A stretch of 8,857 nucleotides of DNA from Dehalococcoidales bacterium (GTDB taxonomy: Bacteria > Chloroflexota > Dehalococcoidia > Dehalococcoidales > RBG-16-60-22): assembly GCA_030639445.1 (NCBI GenBank), contig DAOWCR010000042.1, positions 1 to 8,857 on the forward strand, written 5' to 3'. Of this stretch, positions 7,401 to 8,857 are shown in pieces (positions within the stretch are counted from its first letter, which is position 1; every line of letters starts with the position of its first letter). The translations under genes were made by a program, and so were the position numbers. The notes beneath the pieces are model-generated. The model searched no databases. It was given only the letters and a program-made list of their open reading frames with translations, and was not told the DNA's origin.

Positions 7401-7423
7401 AGCACTGAATTTAATTTAACCAT
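4421..7423 (-). CDS. hdrA: Double HdrA-like iron-sulfur flavoprotein with two FAD domains
   Basis: 1000 residues from ATG 7423. A GTG two codons upstream (7429) is in frame, but an AGG (7434-7432) lies 8 bases before the ATG and only 2 before the GTG. Unit 1: Rossmann GAGAGG (11-16), FPDNHCGLC (C55, C58), inserted ferredoxin C117/C120/C123/C127 and C164/C167/C170/C174, unusual-cluster signature C257/C268/C272/C273, and GIYVCGSASAPKD near 400-412. After a Pro/Glu-rich linker (~432-453), unit 2 starts with an HdrA N-terminal domain (CDCG C460/C462, C495, C520, LREHIAWVH near 543-551). It continues with Rossmann GGGLAG (594-599), C742/C753/C757/C758, and a C-terminal ferredoxin with C936/C939/C942/C946 and C967/C970/C973/C977. 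Unit 1 lacks the N-terminal domain; unit 2 lacks the inserted ferredoxin. Long HdrA-like proteins of this kind occur in anaerobes, BamE of class II benzoyl-CoA reductase being one. Likely a cytoplasmic electron-transfer hub. Ends in TAA 18 bases before mvhD. Confidence 0.93.
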   Translation of the reverse strand: MVKLNSVLVIGAGAGGIKASLDLAEAGFKVYLCDRSPAIGGALIRMDRWFPDNHCGLCQMLPAFSTDDSSRFCLRRGLIHPDIELMPLTEVKEVAGQAGDFRIGVTSRATGVTPELCIGCGLCAGVCPVETAREFNEGLAPRKAIYPPHPGVLPYVYTIDWDSCTKCGACVAKCPTQAIRLKEGEVIRQLRVGAVILATGFEEFDPVLATQYGYQRYPNVITGIELERILSPSGLTGGELLRLSDNRAPGSIAFLQCVGSRDSRKDYCSSTCCMFALKEATLLKQANPQVDIHIFFMDIRAFGKGYYRYYEQARDELGVKFTRSRVPVIREDPPTRNLVLTTIEENGALAKRQFELVVLSVGQTPAPGFQELCQVLGVEVNKWGFCRSELFSPVATTREGIYVCGSASAPKDIADTLVEAGAAADQASGWLARRRVPPTPPEEAMESDAEEAPRLGVLLCDCGQEITSVLDLEEIAEFSRQLPDVAWVARVPYLCYTDAWQRPAKELRKHKVNRLVIGACSRYFNTRLGEIGLNSSAVQKVNLREHIAWVHGDNPKVATEKAKSLLAMAIELARAPEPEPASPVNVHPRALVIGGGLAGLTAALSLARHGIEVHLVEKSAGLGGNLKQICYTLEGDDPQALRENIIARVKTDRLIQVALETELMEVGGYAGNFEVSLKGKESLLHSLEVGAIIVASGGEEYRPTEYLYGQNKNIITQKELEGKLFSAKLDPRNISSVVMIQCVGSREKERPYCSRICCSQALKNALRLKEGNPDIEVTVLYRDMTSYGFQEEYYTRAREKGMTFVRYEPESKPEVRPEGERLVVEVAEPVLGGRLILEPDLVILSPAIIPPENTPLAWTLGVGLNEDGFFQEAEVKFRPVDFLTEGIYVCGLAHSPRGMGESITQAQAAAQKAVSLLTREQLVSGIAVSETIQRQCSQCELCITVCSYTARMKDVESGEVVVRGALCRGCGACVVACPSGAAKLRGFKDRQVFSLIDAAF

Positions 7424-7432
7424 AATCACTGC

Positions 7433-8857
7433 CTACACGTATTCGTTGGTGGCCACGTTTATCATCTCGAAGAGCTGTCCGGGTGTCCAGTTTTTGTGCT
7501 GCACCGCTTTGGATGGGCAGGCCACCGCGCAGGCGCCGCAGCCCTCACAGACGGCCTCATTGACCCGCGCCACCTTGCTCCTGGCGTCAAGCTCGATAGC
7601 CTTATAGGCACAGACCGCAACACATTGCCCGCAGCCGCGGCACACCTCCGTGTCGATTACGGCTACCGTGGGGGCATGGAGCAGCTCTTTTCGGGAGAAA
7701 AGGGAGAGAATTTTGCTGGCGGCGCCACTGGCTGACGAGATGGTATCGGGAAGGTCTTTCGGCCACTGCGCCGTGCCCGCCAGATAAATCCCGGCGGTCA
7801 GGGTTTCCACCGGCCGGAGCTTGATGTGCGCCTCGGTGATAAAGCCATAACTATCCGAGATGATGTTCAGCTTCCTGGCCAGGTCTTTGGCGCCGGGGCT
7901 GGGCACCATGGCCGTCGCCAGGACAACCAGGTCCGCCGAGATTTCAATATTTTTACCGGTCAGGGTATCCACTCCCCAGACTTTAAGGTATTCACCGTCT
8001 CTAAATACCCGGGACACCTTCCCCCTGAGGTAAAACACTTTTTCTTCGTCCACCACTTTCTGCACGAACTCCTCATAGCCCTTGGCATCGGAGCGAAGGT
8101 CCGTATAGAAAACATACGCCTGCCCACCGGGAACCGCTTTTTTATAAAGCATTGCCTGTTTCGCGGTAGACATACAGCACACCCGAGAGCAATGGGACAC
8201 GCCGTGCTCAGGGTCGCGGGAGCCCACGCAGGAGATAAAGACCATCTGCCGGGGCACCTTGCCATCGGAAGGTCTGCCAATTTCACCGTTAGTGGAACCA
8301 GAGAGAGCAAGCAACCTCTCGAATTGAAGCCCGTCAATTACATCTGGGTCGGAGGCATATTCATCAGTGCCATCCCCGGGGTATAGCTCATAGCCGGTAG
8401 CCACGATAATAGCGCCCACCTTTTCTTCCACCAGGGTATCCGACTGCTGGAAATCAATAGCCTGGACCGGGCAAACCTCCTGGCAGGCCCGGCACTGGTC
8501 GCCATTGAAATAGAGGCAGGACTGGCGATCAATTACCGGCCGCGGTGGGACGGCCTGAGGAAAGGGAAGATAGATGGCTGCTCGTTGAGAGAGACCCCGC
8601 TCAAATTCAGAAGGCACGGTGATGGGGCAGCTTCCCAGGCAGAGTCCACAATAGTTACATTTTTCTTTATCGACAAAGGAAGCCTTCTGCCGGAGGCTCA
8701 CCTGGAAATTGCCCACGTATCCGGTGACTTCCTCCACATCAGAGTAGACATAGAGCTTTATCCTGGGGTGCGCCGCCACCTTTTCCATCACGGGCACTAC
8801 CAGACCGGTAACATTTTCCAGAGTAGGAAAAGTCCTTGATAGCTGGGTGGCATGCCC
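7433..8857 (-). CDS. hdrA: HdrA-type electron-bifurcating flavoprotein, N-terminus cut by window edge
   Basis: Partial gene: the frame is open to the right edge and 474 residues are visible (numbered from the edge), ending in TAG. HdrA carries the FAD that splits electron pairs between ferredoxin and the HdrBC branch. Seen: a QLSRTFPT segment (5-12) like the HdrA flavin domain; an inserted ferredoxin with C67/C70/C73/C77 and C114/C122/C125/C129, the second with the longer C-x7-C spacing seen in many HdrAs; VGAIIVATGY (147-156); the CVGSRD...C...CC signature (C210, C223, C227, C228) known to bind an unusual [4Fe-4S] in HdrA; GIYLAGTAQWPKD (356-368); and a C-terminal ferredoxin with C406/C409/C412/C416 and C437/C440/C443/C447. 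Usual HdrA length is about 650, so roughly 170 residues (N-terminal domain and Rossmann glycine motif) lie outside. Odd: the CxxC that normally follows FPT is absent (Asn and Gly instead). A GTG at 8797 is an internal codon, not the start. Next gene begins 9 bases downstream. Confidence 0.93.
   Translation of the reverse strand, partial: GHATQLSRTFPTLENVTGLVVPVMEKVAAHPRIKLYVYSDVEEVTGYVGNFQVSLRQKASFVDKEKCNYCGLCLGSCPITVPSEFERGLSQRAAIYLPFPQAVPPRPVIDRQSCLYFNGDQCRACQEVCPVQAIDFQQSDTLVEEKVGAIIVATGYELYPGDGTDEYASDPDVIDGLQFERLLALSGSTNGEIGRPSDGKVPRQMVFISCVGSRDPEHGVSHCSRVCCMSTAKQAMLYKKAVPGGQAYVFYTDLRSDAKGYEEFVQKVVDEEKVFYLRGKVSRVFRDGEYLKVWGVDTLTGKNIEISADLVVLATAMVPSPGAKDLARKLNIISDSYGFITEAHIKLRPVETLTAGIYLAGTAQWPKDLPDTISSASGAASKILSLFSRKELLHAPTVAVIDTEVCRGCGQCVAVCAYKAIELDARSKVARVNEAVCEGCGACAVACPSKAVQHKNWTPGQLFEMINVATNEYV

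Noticed and set aside
7826..8386. Plus-strand open frame of 186 residues opposite the first HdrA
   Set aside because: Gly/His/Arg-rich shadow of a conserved coding region, with no domain seen.
8795..8797. GTG as a start codon for the right-hand HdrA
   Set aside because: The frame stays open to the window edge, and the 20 residues upstream match the HdrA flavin domain (QLSRTFPT), so the gene begins outside the window.
1..8857. Promoters, terminators, tRNAs, CRISPR arrays or insertion sequences
   Set aside because: Non-coding sequence totals only about 60 bases, all in short intergenic gaps. No hairpin, direct repeat array or transposase is seen.

Overview
The window lies inside one long gene cluster in which every gene is read on the minus strand, from right to left. 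It is almost entirely coding. Intergenic gaps are 4 to 18 bases and one junction overlaps by 4 bases, so no promoter or terminator is expected or seen here. Both ends cut through genes. The products are cytoplasmic iron-sulfur flavoproteins of the heterodisulfide reductase (Hdr) type, followed by a fumarate reductase/succinate dehydrogenase-type pair. This points to a strict anaerobe. GC content looks moderately high. Bacterial Shine-Dalgarno sites and several GTG/TTG starts suggest an uncultured bacterium; Dehalococcoidia-type Chloroflexota, Desulfobacterota or syntrophic Firmicutes would all fit. The sequence alone does not fix the phylum.

Layout in reading order: (1) 8857-7433, the C-terminal ~474 residues of a single-unit HdrA; (2) 7423-4421, a 1000-residue double HdrA with two FAD domains; (3) 4402-3971, MvhD, the [2Fe-2S] adaptor; (4) 3961-2840, an FrhB/FdhB-type flavin and ferredoxin subunit; (5) 2835-2254, HdrC; (6) 2257-1406, HdrB with two complete CCG domains; (7) 1393-620, an iron-sulfur subunit with one [2Fe-2S] and two [4Fe-4S] motifs; (8) 610-1, the N-terminal part of an FrdA/SdhA-type flavoprotein with a ~95-residue extension in front of its FAD domain.

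Working model (inference): the FrhB-like subunit takes electrons from a soluble two-electron donor and passes them through MvhD to the HdrA flavins. There they could be bifurcated, or confurcated in reverse, between ferredoxin (through the HdrA ferredoxin domains) and the HdrC-HdrB branch. The last two genes could link the HdrB branch to fumarate/succinate or a similar C=C substrate. FrdA-like, FrdB-like and HdrB together resemble a split version of the methanogen thiol:fumarate reductase TfrAB. No membrane anchor subunit is visible, so the assembly would be soluble. The visible cysteine motifs could hold about 22 iron-sulfur clusters and the fold motifs about five flavins.
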